DNA from: Halomonas binhaiensis
GTDB taxonomy: Bacteria > Pseudomonadota > Gammaproteobacteria > Pseudomonadales > Halomonadaceae
Reading direction: 5' to 3'
DNA length: 64,000 nucleotides
NCBI RefSeq assembly: GCF_008329985.2
Contig: NZ_CP038437.2
Coordinates: forward strand, 3,844,001 to 3,908,000
Part shown: piece by piece, positions 18,269-27,368 of the stretch
Position numbering within the stretch: position 1 is the first letter of the stretch
Layout of the letters: every line of letters starts with the position of its first letter
Position numbers and translations under genes: made by a program
The notes under the pieces: model-generated
What the model was told of the DNA's origin: nothing
Database searches by the model: none
Seen by the model: the letters and a program-made list of their open reading frames with translations, nothing else

Positions 18269-18717
18269 GCAACTCCACCAGCCAGGCAGCGGACCGCTGC
18301 CTGGGCATTGCCTTGATCGTCCTGGCGGCATTCTGTGCCGCCCATGCCTTATCCCTCCATGTGCCCTTCAGCTATGACCCGGTTGGCCCCAAGGCTTTCC
18401 CTCTGGGGCTATCGATCCTGCTGGGCCTGTTGTCCCTGGTGCTGATCTTTCGCCCAGGCCTCAACGGCCATTGGCCGGATGGCCGCCTGGCACTGAAGCT
18501 CTGCGCAGTACTCGCTCTGCTGCTGGCCTATGCCCTGCTGTTCCCGCGCCTGGGGTACGCCGCCAGCTCGTGCATTGTCATCACGCTGCTGGCACGCCTG
18601 TTCTCTGCCTCATGGCGGCAGGCCATCATCACCGGTGTTCTCATGGCCCTGGGCAGCTACTGGCTGTTCACTCAGGGGCTGGACATCACCCTGCCTAGTG
18701 GCACCTGGCTGAGTTAG
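18265..18717 (+). CDS. tctB: Tripartite tricarboxylate transporter small membrane subunit
   Basis: 150 residues with four predicted transmembrane segments (about 14-32, 47-66, 76-94 and 108-140) and the FSYDPVGPKAFPLGL motif of the TctB family. It overlaps tctC by 4 nt (ATGA), implying translational coupling, and precedes tctA. It is the small subunit of the sodium-dependent uptake system. Confidence 0.93.
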   Translation: MSNSTSQAADRCLGIALIVLAAFCAAHALSLHVPFSYDPVGPKAFPLGLSILLGLLSLVLIFRPGLNGHWPDGRLALKLCAVLALLLAYALLFPRLGYAASSCIVITLLARLFSASWRQAIITGVLMALGSYWLFTQGLDITLPSGTWLS

Positions 18718-18766
18718 CAGTTTCTGGCCGAGGCAGCCATGCCCCCGCCAAGAATGAGGTATTTCC

Positions 18767-20272
18767 ATGTTCGACTTTCTGATCGAAGGCTTTTCTGTCG
18801 CCCTGACACCACTCAATCTGGGGCTCGCCTTCCTTGGTGCCTTGCTTGGCACCCTGTTCGGGGCCCTGCCAGGCATCGGCCCGATCAATGGCATTGCCAT
18901 CTTGATGCCGCTGGCCTACACGCTGGGCCTGCCGGCTGAATCAGCCCTGATCCTGCTCGCGGGCATCTATACCGGCGCCGAGTACGGTGGCCGCATGTCC
19001 AGCATTCTGCTCAATGTGCCTGGTGATGCCGGTGCGGTAATGACGACACTGGACGGCCATCCGCTGGCCAAGAAAGGTCTGGCGGGACCTGCACTCGGGC
19101 TTTCTGCGGTCAGTTCCTTCGTTGGCGCGACCATCGCCATTCTCGGCCTGACCCTGTTCGCCCCCCTGCTGGCCCAGGTGGCAGTGATGTTTGGCCCCGC
19201 CGAGTTCTTCGCCTTGATGGTATTCGCGTTTTCCTCCATGGCCGTGATGATGGGCAAGGACCCGATCAAGACCGCCATTGGTGCCGTGCTTGGCGTGATG
19301 ATTGCCATGATCGGCGTCGACTCCGCCACCGGTGTCATGCGCTACACCTTTGGCATGCCCGAGCTGTTCGACGGTGTCGACTTCGTTGTCATGATCATTG
19401 GCCTGTTTGCTATCAGTGAAATCCTGTTGATGCTGGAACACGCCAGTCGCCCGGATGATGACGGTAAACTGCCTCCCCTGGGGCGTGTGTTCGTGTCCAC
19501 CAAGGAACTGCTGCTGTGCAAGGGCACCATGCTGCGTTCAGGCCTGCTGGGCTTCATCATCGGCGTGCTGCCCGGGACAGGTGCTTCGGTGGCCGGTGCG
19601 GTATCCTATACCACGGAAAAACGGCTGAACGACAAGCACGGCACCTTTGGCAAGGGCGACATGCGCGGCCTGGCCGCTCCCGAAGCCGCCAACAATGCTT
19701 CTGCTGCGGGCTCCTTTGTGCCCATGCTGACGCTGGGTATCCCTGGATCTGGCACCACGGCAGTACTGTTGGGCGCGTTGATGCTCTATAACATCACTCC
19801 TGGCCCGACCATGTTCAGCGATAACCCGGAAGTTGCCGGAGGCCTGATTGCCTCACTGTATATTGGCAACCTGGTGCTGCTGGCACTCAACCTGCCACTG
19901 GCAGGCGTTTTCGCCCGGGTGCTGACCATTCCCCGCTGGGTTCTGGTACCTGCCATCGCGGTCCTGTCCTTCGTCGGTGTCTATCAGCTGCATTCCGACC
20001 TGGCGGCGATATATCTGATGCTGATCATCGGTATTGTCGGCTACCTGCTGCGCAAGCTGGGCTTTTCGCTGGCACCGATCATCCTTGGCTACGTGCTGGG
20101 CGGACTGATGGAAGACAACTTACGCCGTGCACTGGCCATCAGTGGGGGAGACACGAGCATCCTGTGGCAATCCGGCATCTCGTTATTCCTGTGGATTGCT
20201 GCCACCGCACTGCTGGTGCTGCCCTGGTTGTTGCCCAAGCTCATGGCAGGACGCAAGGCCGGCAATGCTTGA
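18767..20272 (+). CDS. tctA: Tripartite tricarboxylate transporter large permease subunit
   Basis: 501 residues, GAGG 7 nt before the ATG. Family motifs are clear: [88 protein letters not shown]. About eleven to twelve transmembrane helices. It is the sodium-coupled translocator fed by TctC. A GC-rich hairpin separates it from the AbrB-type gene downstream. Confidence 0.97.
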   Translation: MFDFLIEGFSVALTPLNLGLAFLGALLGTLFGALPGIGPINGIAILMPLAYTLGLPAESALILLAGIYTGAEYGGRMSSILLNVPGDAGAVMTTLDGHPLAKKGLAGPALGLSAVSSFVGATIAILGLTLFAPLLAQVAVMFGPAEFFALMVFAFSSMAVMMGKDPIKTAIGAVLGVMIAMIGVDSATGVMRYTFGMPELFDGVDFVVMIIGLFAISEILLMLEHASRPDDDGKLPPLGRVFVSTKELLLCKGTMLRSGLLGFIIGVLPGTGASVAGAVSYTTEKRLNDKHGTFGKGDMRGLAAPEAANNASAAGSFVPMLTLGIPGSGTTAVLLGALMLYNITPGPTMFSDNPEVAGGLIASLYIGNLVLLALNLPLAGVFARVLTIPRWVLVPAIAVLSFVGVYQLHSDLAAIYLMLIIGIVGYLLRKLGFSLAPIILGYVLGGLMEDNLRRALAISGGDTSILWQSGISLFLWIAATALLVLPWLLPKLMAGRKAGNA

Positions 20273-20282
20273 ACCTTTCATG

Positions 20283-20306
20283 CTCCGGGATCCATGGATC
20301 CTGGAG
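20283..20306 (+). terminator. Hairpin between tctA and the AbrB-type gene
   Basis: CTCC-GGGATCC-AT-GGATCC-TGGAG (20283-20306) is a near-perfect stem followed by TGTCTTTCTT. It could be a terminator or attenuator that sets lower expression of the downstream membrane protein. Confidence 0.5.
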
Positions 20307-20333
20307 TGTCTTTCTTCTCATCCAGGAGCTTGA

Positions 20334-21404
20334 ATGTCGCCCCCTTCGCCCATCGCCATGTCTGGCATCCTGCGTTATATCCCCACTCTGGTACTGGGTG
20401 GCCTGGGGGGATTCGTTGCCTACTACTTGAATATGCCTCTGCCTTGGCTGCTGGGCGCGCTGATCACGACGACAGCCGTCAGTCTTGCCGGTATTCGCCT
20501 CGGTTCTCCAGGACGTGTGCGCAAGGCAGTGCTGGTGGTCATTGGCGTGATGCTGGGATCTGCCTTCGCCCCCGGCGTGGCCAGTGATTTCGCAGCCTGG
20601 TCAGGTAGCCTGATCATCATGCTGATCGCGACCGCCAGCATGATGGTAGTCGCGGTCTGGTTCTCCCACCGGATTGCCGGACATTCGCTGGATACCGCCA
20701 TTTATGCAGGGGCTCCAGGTGGCCTGTCATCCCTGTTGCCCATGGCGCAGGAAGCCGGTGCCGACCTGCGTGCAGTGGGCATGACACATGCCGTGCGCAT
20801 CCTTGTGCTGCTGGTGTCCATTCCGCCATTGCTCAATCTGATTGGCCACGTGGATATCAGCGCGAGTCGCAGCAATGCCAGCCAATGGCTCAGTTTTCCG
20901 GGACTGGAGGATACCGGCTGGCTTGCAGGTGCTGCCGTGGTGGGTGTCGTCATCGGCCGTCTGCTGCGCTTGCCCAACCCACTACTGTTCGGCCCGGCCC
21001 TCGCCTCCTCTGTCCTCCACCTGAGCGGTACCACCCATGCCGTGTTACCTCCTGCCCTGATCGCCTTGGCTCAGGTGATCATTGGTACTTCGGTGGGCGT
21101 ACGCTTTGTCGGTGTCACGCTGAGAGAAATGGCCAGGCAACTTGGCCTGGCCCTGATACAGGCAATAATGCTTACCTTGCTGGCCGTGGCGGCAGCATGG
21201 ATCGGGCATGAGCTAACCGGCTATTCTGTGGCAGCGGCCTTGATTGCCTACATGCCAGGCGGGGCTCCCGAGCTCAGCCTGGTCGCCCTGGCGCTCAATA
21301 TCGAGCCAGCCTTTGTCACCTCGCACCATCTGTTGAGAATCACGGTACTACTGATCACCCTGCCGCTATTGGTCGGTTGGTTGACACCCAGGGTCGCCCG
21401 CTAG
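20334..21404 (+). CDS. AbrB family membrane protein (ammonia monooxygenase-like, PF05145 type)
   Basis: 356 residues with AGGAG before the ATG. Two repeats of a hydrophobic module are visible (YYLNMPLPWLLGALITT near the start and a similar RLLRLPNPLLFGPALAS in the middle), and TAIYAGAPGGLSSLLPMAQEAGADLRAVG and AYMPGGAPELSLVALAL are signature segments of the AbrB-type membrane family. Nine to ten helices. The family is often misnamed ammonia monooxygenase; some members are linked to transport or regulation. Its place behind tctCBA suggests a role in the same physiology. Confidence 0.88.
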   Translation: MSPPSPIAMSGILRYIPTLVLGGLGGFVAYYLNMPLPWLLGALITTTAVSLAGIRLGSPGRVRKAVLVVIGVMLGSAFAPGVASDFAAWSGSLIIMLIATASMMVVAVWFSHRIAGHSLDTAIYAGAPGGLSSLLPMAQEAGADLRAVGMTHAVRILVLLVSIPPLLNLIGHVDISASRSNASQWLSFPGLEDTGWLAGAAVVGVVIGRLLRLPNPLLFGPALASSVLHLSGTTHAVLPPALIALAQVIIGTSVGVRFVGVTLREMARQLGLALIQAIMLTLLAVAAAWIGHELTGYSVAAALIAYMPGGAPELSLVALALNIEPAFVTSHHLLRITVLLITLPLLVGWLTPRVAR

Positions 21405-21531
21405 ACAGCAGGCGATGCTGCGACACGAGGATCGCTCGGTTCATGGTAGGCTGGATACAGGTTTTACTGCTGCCCTGTTCTCATGTCAGCCCGCTTTCAC
21501 CTCAGCTCCGCCCGGCGACAAGGAAGCTCCC

Positions 21532-22884
21532 ATGAACGATGCCCCTCAGGACATTCTCTCTGTCAGCGACCTCAATCGTCGTGCTCGCCAGGCCCTGGAA
21601 GCCAACATCGAGGAATGCTGGGTCGAGGGGGAGCTGTCTGGTGTTTCTCGGCCGTCATCAGGCCATGTCTACTTCACCCTCAAGGACGACCGAGCCCAGG
21701 TGCGTGCCGTGCTGTTTCGCACCCGCGGCCGCTTTGTGTCGACGCCGATGCGCGATGGCGACCTGGTTCGCGTGCGTGGACGGATCTCGCTGTTCGAACC
21801 GCGGGGAGACTATCAACTGATCGTGGAAGCGGTACAGGCGGCGGGGATTGGGGCTCTGCTTGCGGCTCTCGAGGCACTCAAGACCAAGCTGGCCGGGGAA
21901 GGTGTGTTTACCAATGACCGCTCTCTGCCATACCCACCGCGCCACCTGTTGGTACTGAGTTCAGCCACCGGTGCTGCCATTCGCGATGTCCTGGCCGTCC
22001 TGCGAGCACGCTGGCCACTGGTCAATGTCACTCTGATTCCGGTGCCCGTACAGGGTAGCGAGGCAGCTCCAGCCATGATTTCTGCGCTGGGCCTGCTCAA
22101 CCGGCAGTCGACACTGGATCCCCAGCAGGATGTCGTGTTGATCACACGCGGAGGCGGGAGCCTGGAGGACCTCTGGGCCTTCAACGATGAGCATCTCGCC
22201 CGGGCCATCCACCACTCACGCCTCCCGGTCATGGCCGCGGTAGGCCATGAGATCGACTCCAGCATCGCCGACCTGGCCGCTGATGCCAGTGCTCCCACGC
22301 CTTCTGCCGCGGCCGAGCGTCTGGTCCCCATGCGTGACACCATGCTCCAGCGCTTGAGCCAGCTTGAAGTCCAGATGATTCGCGCACAGCGCAGGCGTCT
22401 GGAGGTCGAAAGCCAACGCCTGGATCATCTTCGCCTTCGCCTGCGCCATCCAGGTGAGCACCTGCAGCGCCAGCACCAAACACTGCTCCAACTGCAACGC
22501 CGCCTGCAGCGCGCCATGCAGGATACGCTCGACCGTTGTTCCCGCTCCCATCACGAACTCGCCCACCGCCTGCGCTTGCGCTCCCCTCAAGCGACATTGC
22601 ATGAGGCCCGCACCCGACTGCAACGCCTCGAGCAACGCTTGATCAATGCACAGCACCATGCCCTGGAACGCCATCGCGAGCAGTTGGCTTCGCGCATGCG
22701 CCAGCTACATGCCGTCAGCCCGCTCGCAGTCCTTGGTCGCGGCTATGCCATCCTTGCAGACGACGCTGGCCGAGTGATCCGCTCAGCGAATCAGACTCGG
22801 CCAGGTGAAGTGCTCGACGCCCGGTTGGGCGAAGGGGAATTGACGCTGACGGTCAGTGCTGTACGTTCTGAGCCCCGGGCTTGA
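21532..22884 (+). CDS. xseA: Exodeoxyribonuclease VII large subunit
   Basis: 450 residues from the ATG at 21532 with AAGGAAG upstream; the frame back to 21415 is not conserved. The OB-fold at the N-terminus (VEGELSGVSRPSSGHVYFTLKDD), the catalytic region (LVLSSATGAAIRDV, TRGGGSLEDLWAFNDE, VGHEIDSSIADLAAD, APTPSAAAE) and a long coiled coil at 280-400 are standard. With XseB (not in this window) it degrades single-stranded DNA in both directions. Its last 32 nt overlap the 3' end of the convergent glrR. Confidence 0.97.
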   Translation: MNDAPQDILSVSDLNRRARQALEANIEECWVEGELSGVSRPSSGHVYFTLKDDRAQVRAVLFRTRGRFVSTPMRDGDLVRVRGRISLFEPRGDYQLIVEAVQAAGIGALLAALEALKTKLAGEGVFTNDRSLPYPPRHLLVLSSATGAAIRDVLAVLRARWPLVNVTLIPVPVQGSEAAPAMISALGLLNRQSTLDPQQDVVLITRGGGSLEDLWAFNDEHLARAIHHSRLPVMAAVGHEIDSSIADLAADASAPTPSAAAERLVPMRDTMLQRLSQLEVQMIRAQRRRLEVESQRLDHLRLRLRHPGEHLQRQHQTLLQLQRRLQRAMQDTLDRCSRSHHELAHRLRLRSPQATLHEARTRLQRLEQRLINAQHHALERHREQLASRMRQLHAVSPLAVLGRGYAILADDAGRVIRSANQTRPGEVLDARLGEGELTLTVSAVRSEPRA

Positions 22885-24238
22885 AGGCAGAAGGCTCCAG
22901 TTCATGACGCGACAACAGCTTGTAGAAGTCGGTGCGATTACGTCCGGCGATCCGTGCGGCTTGCGTCACATTGCCTTCGGTAATCTTCAGCACCTTGACC
23001 AGATAACTGCGTTCAAAACCGGCACGGGCATCATTGAAGGTAGGCAGCGCGTTATCTTCTGCCACGAGCGCCTGAGCCACCAGAGCTTCAGGAATCATCG
23101 GAGCACTGGACAGTGCCACGCACTGCTCGACCACATTGACCAGTTGACGCACATTACCGGGCCAGGAACTGGTCGCCAGCAGGTTCATGGCCTCCGGGGA
23201 AAAGCCCTTGACGAAAGGCTTGTGGCGCGAAGCGGCCTGGGCGACCAGGTGCTTGACCAGTAGCGGCACATCCTCGGCACGATCCTTCAATGGCGGCAAC
23301 TTCAAGTTGACGACATTGAGGCGGTAGTAAAGATCCTCGCGAAACTCCCCTTCGTGCATGGCCTGATCCAGATCGCGGTGTGTCGCAGACAGCACGCGCA
23401 CATCCACCGGTATGGAAGAGGTCGAACCCAACGGGCGCACTTGTCGCTCCTGCAGGACACGCAACAGCTTGACCTGTAGCGACAGCGGCATGTCACCGAT
23501 TTCGTCAAGGAACAGAGTACCGCCATCGGCTGCCTGGAACAGTCCGCCATGTTCACTGATCGCGCCGGTAAACGCCCCTCGGGCGTGACCGAACAACTCA
23601 CTTTCCAGCAGTTGCTCAGGCAAGGCGCCACAGTTGATGGCAACGAATGGCTTGTCGGCCCTTGAGCTTGCTTTATGGATGGCATTGGCCAGCAGTTCCT
23701 TGCCCGACCCGGAAGGGCCAGTGATCAGAACACTGACATCAGAACCTGCCACCATGCGGGCCTGTTCCAGGATGCGTTCCATTTCCGGGCTACGGGTGAT
23801 GATTTCATCCCGCCAACTGTCATCACCCTCACCGGTATTGGTCAAATGCGCCAAGGCATCGTCAATGGCACCGAACAACTCATCGCGATCCACCGGCTTG
23901 GTCAGAAAGCTGAAGACTCCCTGACGCGTGGCACTGACGGCATCGGGAATAGAGCCATGAGCCGTCAGGATGATGACGGGCAGGCCTGGCATACGACGCT
24001 GAATTTCCTGAAACAACGCCATGCCATCCATTTCATCCATACGCAGGTCGGACAGCACCAGGTCCGGACGCGCCTCATCCAGCCGCTTCAGAGCATCACG
24101 TCCGCTCTCCGCCGTGGTCACACGATAGCCACGGCTTTCCAGGCGCATACCCAACAGTTTGAGCAAGCTGACATCATCGTCAACCAGCAGAATGTGGGCC
24201 GATATCTTAGCGCTTGGCGTCGTTGCAACGTGTTTCAT
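22853..24238 (-). CDS. glrR: Sigma-54-dependent response regulator GlrR (QseF)
   Basis: 461 residues. Receiver domain (ILLVDDD, phosphoacceptor Asp in [13 protein letters not shown], Lys in [12 protein letters not shown]), AAA+ domain with Walker A GPSGSGKE, the sigma-54-contacting GAFTGA loop, and Walker [12 protein letters not shown], then a C-terminal Fis-type HTH ([16 protein letters not shown]). It is the partner of the kinase at 24993-26558, and domain order, neighbours and the TDFYKLL end all fit GlrR. In enterobacteria GlrR activates sRNA glmY and rpoE. The 112-nt gap before it carries four tandem hairpin repeats. Confidence 0.94.
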   Translation of the reverse strand: MKHVATTPSAKISAHILLVDDDVSLLKLLGMRLESRGYRVTTAESGRDALKRLDEARPDLVLSDLRMDEMDGMALFQEIQRRMPGLPVIILTAHGSIPDAVSATRQGVFSFLTKPVDRDELFGAIDDALAHLTNTGEGDDSWRDEIITRSPEMERILEQARMVAGSDVSVLITGPSGSGKELLANAIHKASSRADKPFVAINCGALPEQLLESELFGHARGAFTGAISEHGGLFQAADGGTLFLDEIGDMPLSLQVKLLRVLQERQVRPLGSTSSIPVDVRVLSATHRDLDQAMHEGEFREDLYYRLNVVNLKLPPLKDRAEDVPLLVKHLVAQAASRHKPFVKGFSPEAMNLLATSSWPGNVRQLVNVVEQCVALSSAPMIPEALVAQALVAEDNALPTFNDARAGFERSYLVKVLKITEGNVTQAARIAGRNRTDFYKLLSRHELEPSAFKPGAQNVQH

Positions 24239-24265
24239 TTCGGAGTCTCCACAGGGCCTTTCCAG

Positions 24266-24378
24266 ACCCCTGTCTATCGCAGGTTGATGCTTTTTCCATC
24301 TGCTAGCGCAGATAGATGATCAAGTCGACCTGCCGATGCAGATTGATACTACTATTCCACCTGCTGACGCAGGTTAAT
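24266..24378 (-). repeat. Four tandem imperfect hairpin repeats at the glrG-glrR junction
   Basis: Units of about 30 nt, their boundaries at 24378, 24347, 24317 and 24288, each contain a dyad such as CCTGCgtcaGCAGG and an ATYAAYCTGC-like start. The first unit is the last codons of the lipoprotein gene (INLRQQVE); the following three are decayed non-coding copies. They can fold into consecutive stem-loops in the mRNA ahead of glrR. Confidence 0.65.
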
Positions 24379-24921
24379 GTTTTGCTCAATGGCAGTTAGA
24401 GCTTCAAGTTTCTTGGCAAGTTCCTGATTCTCCTTGCGCAGTTGAGCTACTTCGTCATCGTTGTAGCCAACACGCCCCTGCAATGCGAGGCGTCCTTCCA
24501 GCTCATTGCGCCAGTAGCGCATAAGCGGTTGCAGCTCCTCGGGCGCCGACTCCAGGTCCGACTTGAGCACACCCGATGCCTCGCGCCACTGGGACACGGA
24601 GCCCCAGGCCTGCACGACAGCTCGAGCCAGGCGCTGCTCAGGCGCGTATCCTTCGGTACGCCCCAGCATATCCGTGCGCCATTGGTGATCGCCGCGCTGG
24701 GAAGCCAGGCCAAAGGCGACCCAGTTTTCCAGCATGCAGTCCGACTTCGCAAAGTTCGGCACCACGTTGTTACTGGCATCGTTACTGGCATCCACAGCAC
24801 ACTTCAGGGATGAGTCCTCAACCACAGTGGGTGTTCCATCACGTCCCTGCAGTATCAATGCATCGCATCCTGCCAAACCCGTAAAGCTGACAAGGAGGAC
24901 CGCCAGGGCCAGGCGTTCCAT
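24352..24921 (-). CDS. glrG: QseG/GlrG-like outer-membrane lipoprotein
   Basis: About 189 residues from the ATG at 24921, giving a normal lipoprotein signal (MERLALAVLLVSFTGLAGC, lipid-modified Cys at 19). The alternative ATG at 24996 overlaps the glrK stop by 4 nt, which would suggest coupling but leaves a 25-residue tail before the signal. The mature part is charged, with paired Cys (LKCAVDA, SDCMLEN) and a C-terminal coiled coil (QLRKENQELAKKLEAL). The position between glrK and glrR matches yfhG/qseG of enterobacteria, whose product tunes the kinase. The name is from context more than from sequence. Confidence 0.75.
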   Translation of the reverse strand: MERLALAVLLVSFTGLAGCDALILQGRDGTPTVVEDSSLKCAVDASNDASNNVVPNFAKSDCMLENWVAFGLASQRGDHQWRTDMLGRTEGYAPEQRLARAVVQAWGSVSQWREASGVLKSDLESAPEELQPLMRYWRNELEGRLALQGRVGYNDDEVAQLRKENQELAKKLEALTAIEQNINLRQQVE

Positions 24922-24992
24922 GCCTTTGTGGAAAAGCGGGCTGTCGCTCCATGGATGACGACATCCGCATAACAGGGTCTGCGCCCTCGTAA

Positions 24993-26558
24993 TCATAAGG
25001 TCAGGTTCCTTGCGTCCTTGCCCGACGACGCGGGCTCATGTCGTGATTGTTGCAATTGTCGTGATTGCTGTGCTGCCTTGCTTCCCTCATTGGCAGGCAG
25101 CGTCAAGCGAAAGCAGACCGCGAGATCGGAGTCATCCACCAGGGCCAATGCTCCGCCTTGCAGGCGGGCGCAGTCGGCAGCCACGGAAAGGCCTATTCCG
25201 GAGCCCTTCAATGCGCCCTTGCGCTTTGCCTGACCCTGATAGAACGCCTCGAACAGATGAGGACGATCCTGCTTCGCAATAGGGTCGCCACTATTGGCAA
25301 CTTCCAGTTCCAAGCGGTCATGCAAGGCTTTGGCGCGAATCACCAGCTCTCCACCATCCTCACCATATGCGATGGCATTGGATATCAGGTTGTCCAGCAC
25401 TCGGGCTGTCGCCTGATGGTCAGCGAACCAGTTGAGAGGCCCGGGAAAAGCCTCGACGCGCATCTCCTTCGACTGGAGAGCCAGACGATGCTTGGCTAAC
25501 ACCTCACTCACGACAGTGGCCATGTCGAGACGCTCAATCTCGGCATTGCGTGAGTGCTGTATCAAATTATAGTCAAGCAGTTGCTCGATAAGGCGCTGCA
25601 GCTCTCCTCCGCTGGCATCCAGCAATCTGAGAACTTCATGCTGTTGTTCGGTCAACTCTCCGACCACGCCATCAGACAGCAACGCCGTACCTTCCCTCAC
25701 ACTGGCAAGAGGTGTTTTCAATTCATGTGACATATGGCGCAGGAATTGCTGCTTCTGCGCTTCCAGCTCCTCGAGTCGCATTGTCAGCCAGTCGAGCCGC
25801 TCGCCAAGCACCACCAGTTCTGCAGGCCCTTGCACCCGCTTCACTTTTCCATCCTCTTGACCGGCACGACCGGTGCCAATGCCCAGAATACGACGCTCGA
25901 GCTGTCGCACAGGACGAGTGATCAAGCGGGTGAATAACAGCATCAGCAGCAGACTGGACGTTACCAGCGCAGCCGTTTGCCACCACAGGCGTCGTTGCAC
26001 CTGTATGGCCCGTTCACGAATATCATCCAGGCGCTCATCAATGCGAAGGTTGGTGGCCTTGCGCATGCCCTCTACGTTTTTCGAGAACGGTTCGAACCAG
26101 CCCAGGGCCTTCTCATAGGCTTCTGCATCAAGCTTCGGCAATGTCGCCAAGTCATCCAGCAACTTTTCCAGGGCTACCACATGCTCTTCATCTACCAGCA
26201 GCAAACGCTGCTGGGTAAGCAACTGACGAAACTCTTCCAGTCGCTCGTCATAGATATCGAGCAGGCTCTGTTGCTGAACCACTGCGTACTGACGCGCACC
26301 ACGTTCTATTTCCACCGCCAGCGAACTCAATGTCCGCGCACGGCGGGTTTCTACCACAGCCTGGCGTGCACTGACTTCGGCTAATCGCGACCACTCGGAT
26401 AACGCCTGGCCTGCCTGGTACATCAGCACGCCAAGAGGAAGCATGACCACGACAAAGGCCAACAATACTAATTGCAACAGTGAACGGGGGCGCCATCGGC
26501 GCGAGGCAGCAGAAGTCATGTCCAGCGTTCTATGAAGAAAAGTGAATGAAGCGTCCAT
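24993..26558 (-). CDS. glrK: Sensor histidine kinase GlrK (QseE)
   Basis: 521 residues from the ATG at 26558, which has GGAGG at ideal spacing; the frame to 26594 is not supported. Two transmembrane segments (about 30-50 and 205-225) flank a periplasmic helical sensor domain, followed by HAMP, the H-box FLRHMSHELKTPLAS and an ATPase domain (LDNLISNAIAYGED, KGSGIGLSVAADCARLQGG). It phosphorylates GlrR. The three genes glrK-glrG-glrR form an operon. Upstream is a 760-nt non-coding region with a sigma-54 promoter. Confidence 0.92.
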   Translation of the reverse strand: MDASFTFLHRTLDMTSAASRRWRPRSLLQLVLLAFVVVMLPLGVLMYQAGQALSEWSRLAEVSARQAVVETRRARTLSSLAVEIERGARQYAVVQQQSLLDIYDERLEEFRQLLTQQRLLLVDEEHVVALEKLLDDLATLPKLDAEAYEKALGWFEPFSKNVEGMRKATNLRIDERLDDIRERAIQVQRRLWWQTAALVTSSLLLMLLFTRLITRPVRQLERRILGIGTGRAGQEDGKVKRVQGPAELVVLGERLDWLTMRLEELEAQKQQFLRHMSHELKTPLASVREGTALLSDGVVGELTEQQHEVLRLLDASGGELQRLIEQLLDYNLIQHSRNAEIERLDMATVVSEVLAKHRLALQSKEMRVEAFPGPLNWFADHQATARVLDNLISNAIAYGEDGGELVIRAKALHDRLELEVANSGDPIAKQDRPHLFEAFYQGQAKRKGALKGSGIGLSVAADCARLQGGALALVDDSDLAVCFRLTLPANEGSKAAQQSRQLQQSRHEPASSGKDARNLTL

Positions 26559-26647
26559 CAATTCCTCCACAGAATACCAGAAGTGGGGTCCCAAACCCTC
26601 GTCATCACTTGTCGTAATCCATCCTTCTTCACCAAGAAAGGCTCCCT

Positions 26648-26673
26648 AAAAAAAGGGCCGGCATAGCCGGCCC
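26648..26673 (-). terminator. Orphan intrinsic terminator upstream of glrK
   Basis: On the minus strand GGGCCGGC-TAT-GCCGGCCC is followed directly by seven T. It is a textbook intrinsic terminator, yet no protein gene ends before it: the next gene upstream (argA) has its own terminator at 27319-27345. It therefore ends an independent transcript. Confidence 0.85.
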
Positions 26674-27085
26674 GAATACGCAGGGAACTGAAGGGGTTGA
26701 AAAACCGATCAATCGATAGCCTGGTCCACCCATTGAACGACCTTCCAGTGGCCCGAAGGCCCGAAGCCGCACCAACGCCTACATCACCAGGAACCAGGTC
26801 GTTGGAGCATGGATGGCAACCATCCAGCCTCGTTCATCGCACTGACACCTTTCGGGCACCAGCGCTAAATTCTCCCCGATAAGGGGGGCATCCATGCCAG
26901 AGCATCCTTGCTCTTCACGATACCTATCCATGCCATTCAGGCCGGTACCGTCTCATCGCAACCTTTGTGTCGCACATCTCGCGCGGAGCAGACGCTGGAC
27001 ACTTTTCGGGACACACAGGGCAGTGATTTCCCGAAGAGCGATCCGGGAAGAAGCATGGCCGGAGCCGACTTCTTCCCCTGCTCTC
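26648..27085 (-). ncRNA. Candidate sigma-54-dependent small RNA (GlmY-position)
   Basis: A predicted transcript of about 440 nt runs from just downstream of the sigma-54 promoter to the orphan terminator. No convincing protein frame fits. It lies directly upstream of glrK on the same strand, like glmY in enterobacteria. It is longer than GlmY (about 180 nt) and I could not recognise the GlmY/GlmZ sequence. Alternatives are a long glrK leader with a conditional terminator, or a messenger for a short peptide. The 5' end is inferred from promoter geometry only. Confidence 0.4.
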
Positions 27086-27095
27086 CAAGTCATAT

Positions 27096-27111
27096 AGCCA
27101 GCATCGTGCCA
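27096..27111 (-). promoter_or_regulatory. Sigma-54 (RpoN) promoter
   Basis: Minus strand TGGCACGATGCTGGCT matches the consensus TGGCACGNNNNTTGCW at every defined position but one (G for T in the -12 element). GG and GC are correctly spaced. Transcription would start near 27085 and run toward glrK. A CTATAT -10-like hexamer overlaps it. Confidence 0.65.
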
Positions 27112-27131
27112 ATTATAAAAATATTTATATT

Positions 27132-27144
27132 TATCATTATGTTG
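27132..27144. promoter_or_regulatory. IHF-like site
   Basis: TATCATTATGTTG matches WATCARNNNNTTR except at one position, within a very AT-rich tract (27113-27160) lying between the sigma-54 promoter and the operator palindrome, where a DNA bend would be expected. Confidence 0.4.
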
Positions 27145-27272
27145 TAATGATCTTGTTTTTCTCTTCCAGCGCTATCGAAGCAGATGTCGATAAAACAGCA
27201 GGAGAAACGTCTCCAAACGGCAACGCAAATATCACAGTTTTTAGGTAACTTATAAAAATCAATAGATTATCT

Positions 27273-27290
27273 CGTCTCCATATGGAGACA
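27273..27290. promoter_or_regulatory. GlrR-like operator palindrome
   Basis: CGTC-N10-GACA (TGTC-N10-GACG on the minus strand) differs at one position from the TGTC-N10-GACA sites reported for enterobacterial GlrR. The core 27274-27289 is a perfect 16-bp palindrome. It is about 190-205 nt upstream of the predicted start, a normal distance for a sigma-54 activator. Half-sites are at 27208 (CGTC) and 27185 (TGTC). Confidence 0.5.
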
Positions 27291-27318
27291 TCGCAATAAG
27301 ACCAGAGTACGAAGAAGA

Positions 27319-27345
27319 ACCACCGCCCGAGAGTCGGGCGGTGGT
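27319..27345 (-). terminator. argA terminator
   Basis: ACCACCGCCCGA-GAG-TCGGGCGGTGGT is a 12-bp perfect stem with a 3-nt loop, 24 nt after the argA stop. On the minus strand it is followed by TCTTCTTC. Confidence 0.8.
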
Positions 27346-27368
27346 AGAGGGAAAGATGATTCGGTGTT

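Noticed and set aside
26924..27112. 62-codon minus-strand frame in the region upstream of glrK
   Set aside because: It starts with TTG inside the sigma-54 promoter and has no ribosome-binding site. A 40-codon frame from an ATG near 27057 also lacks one.
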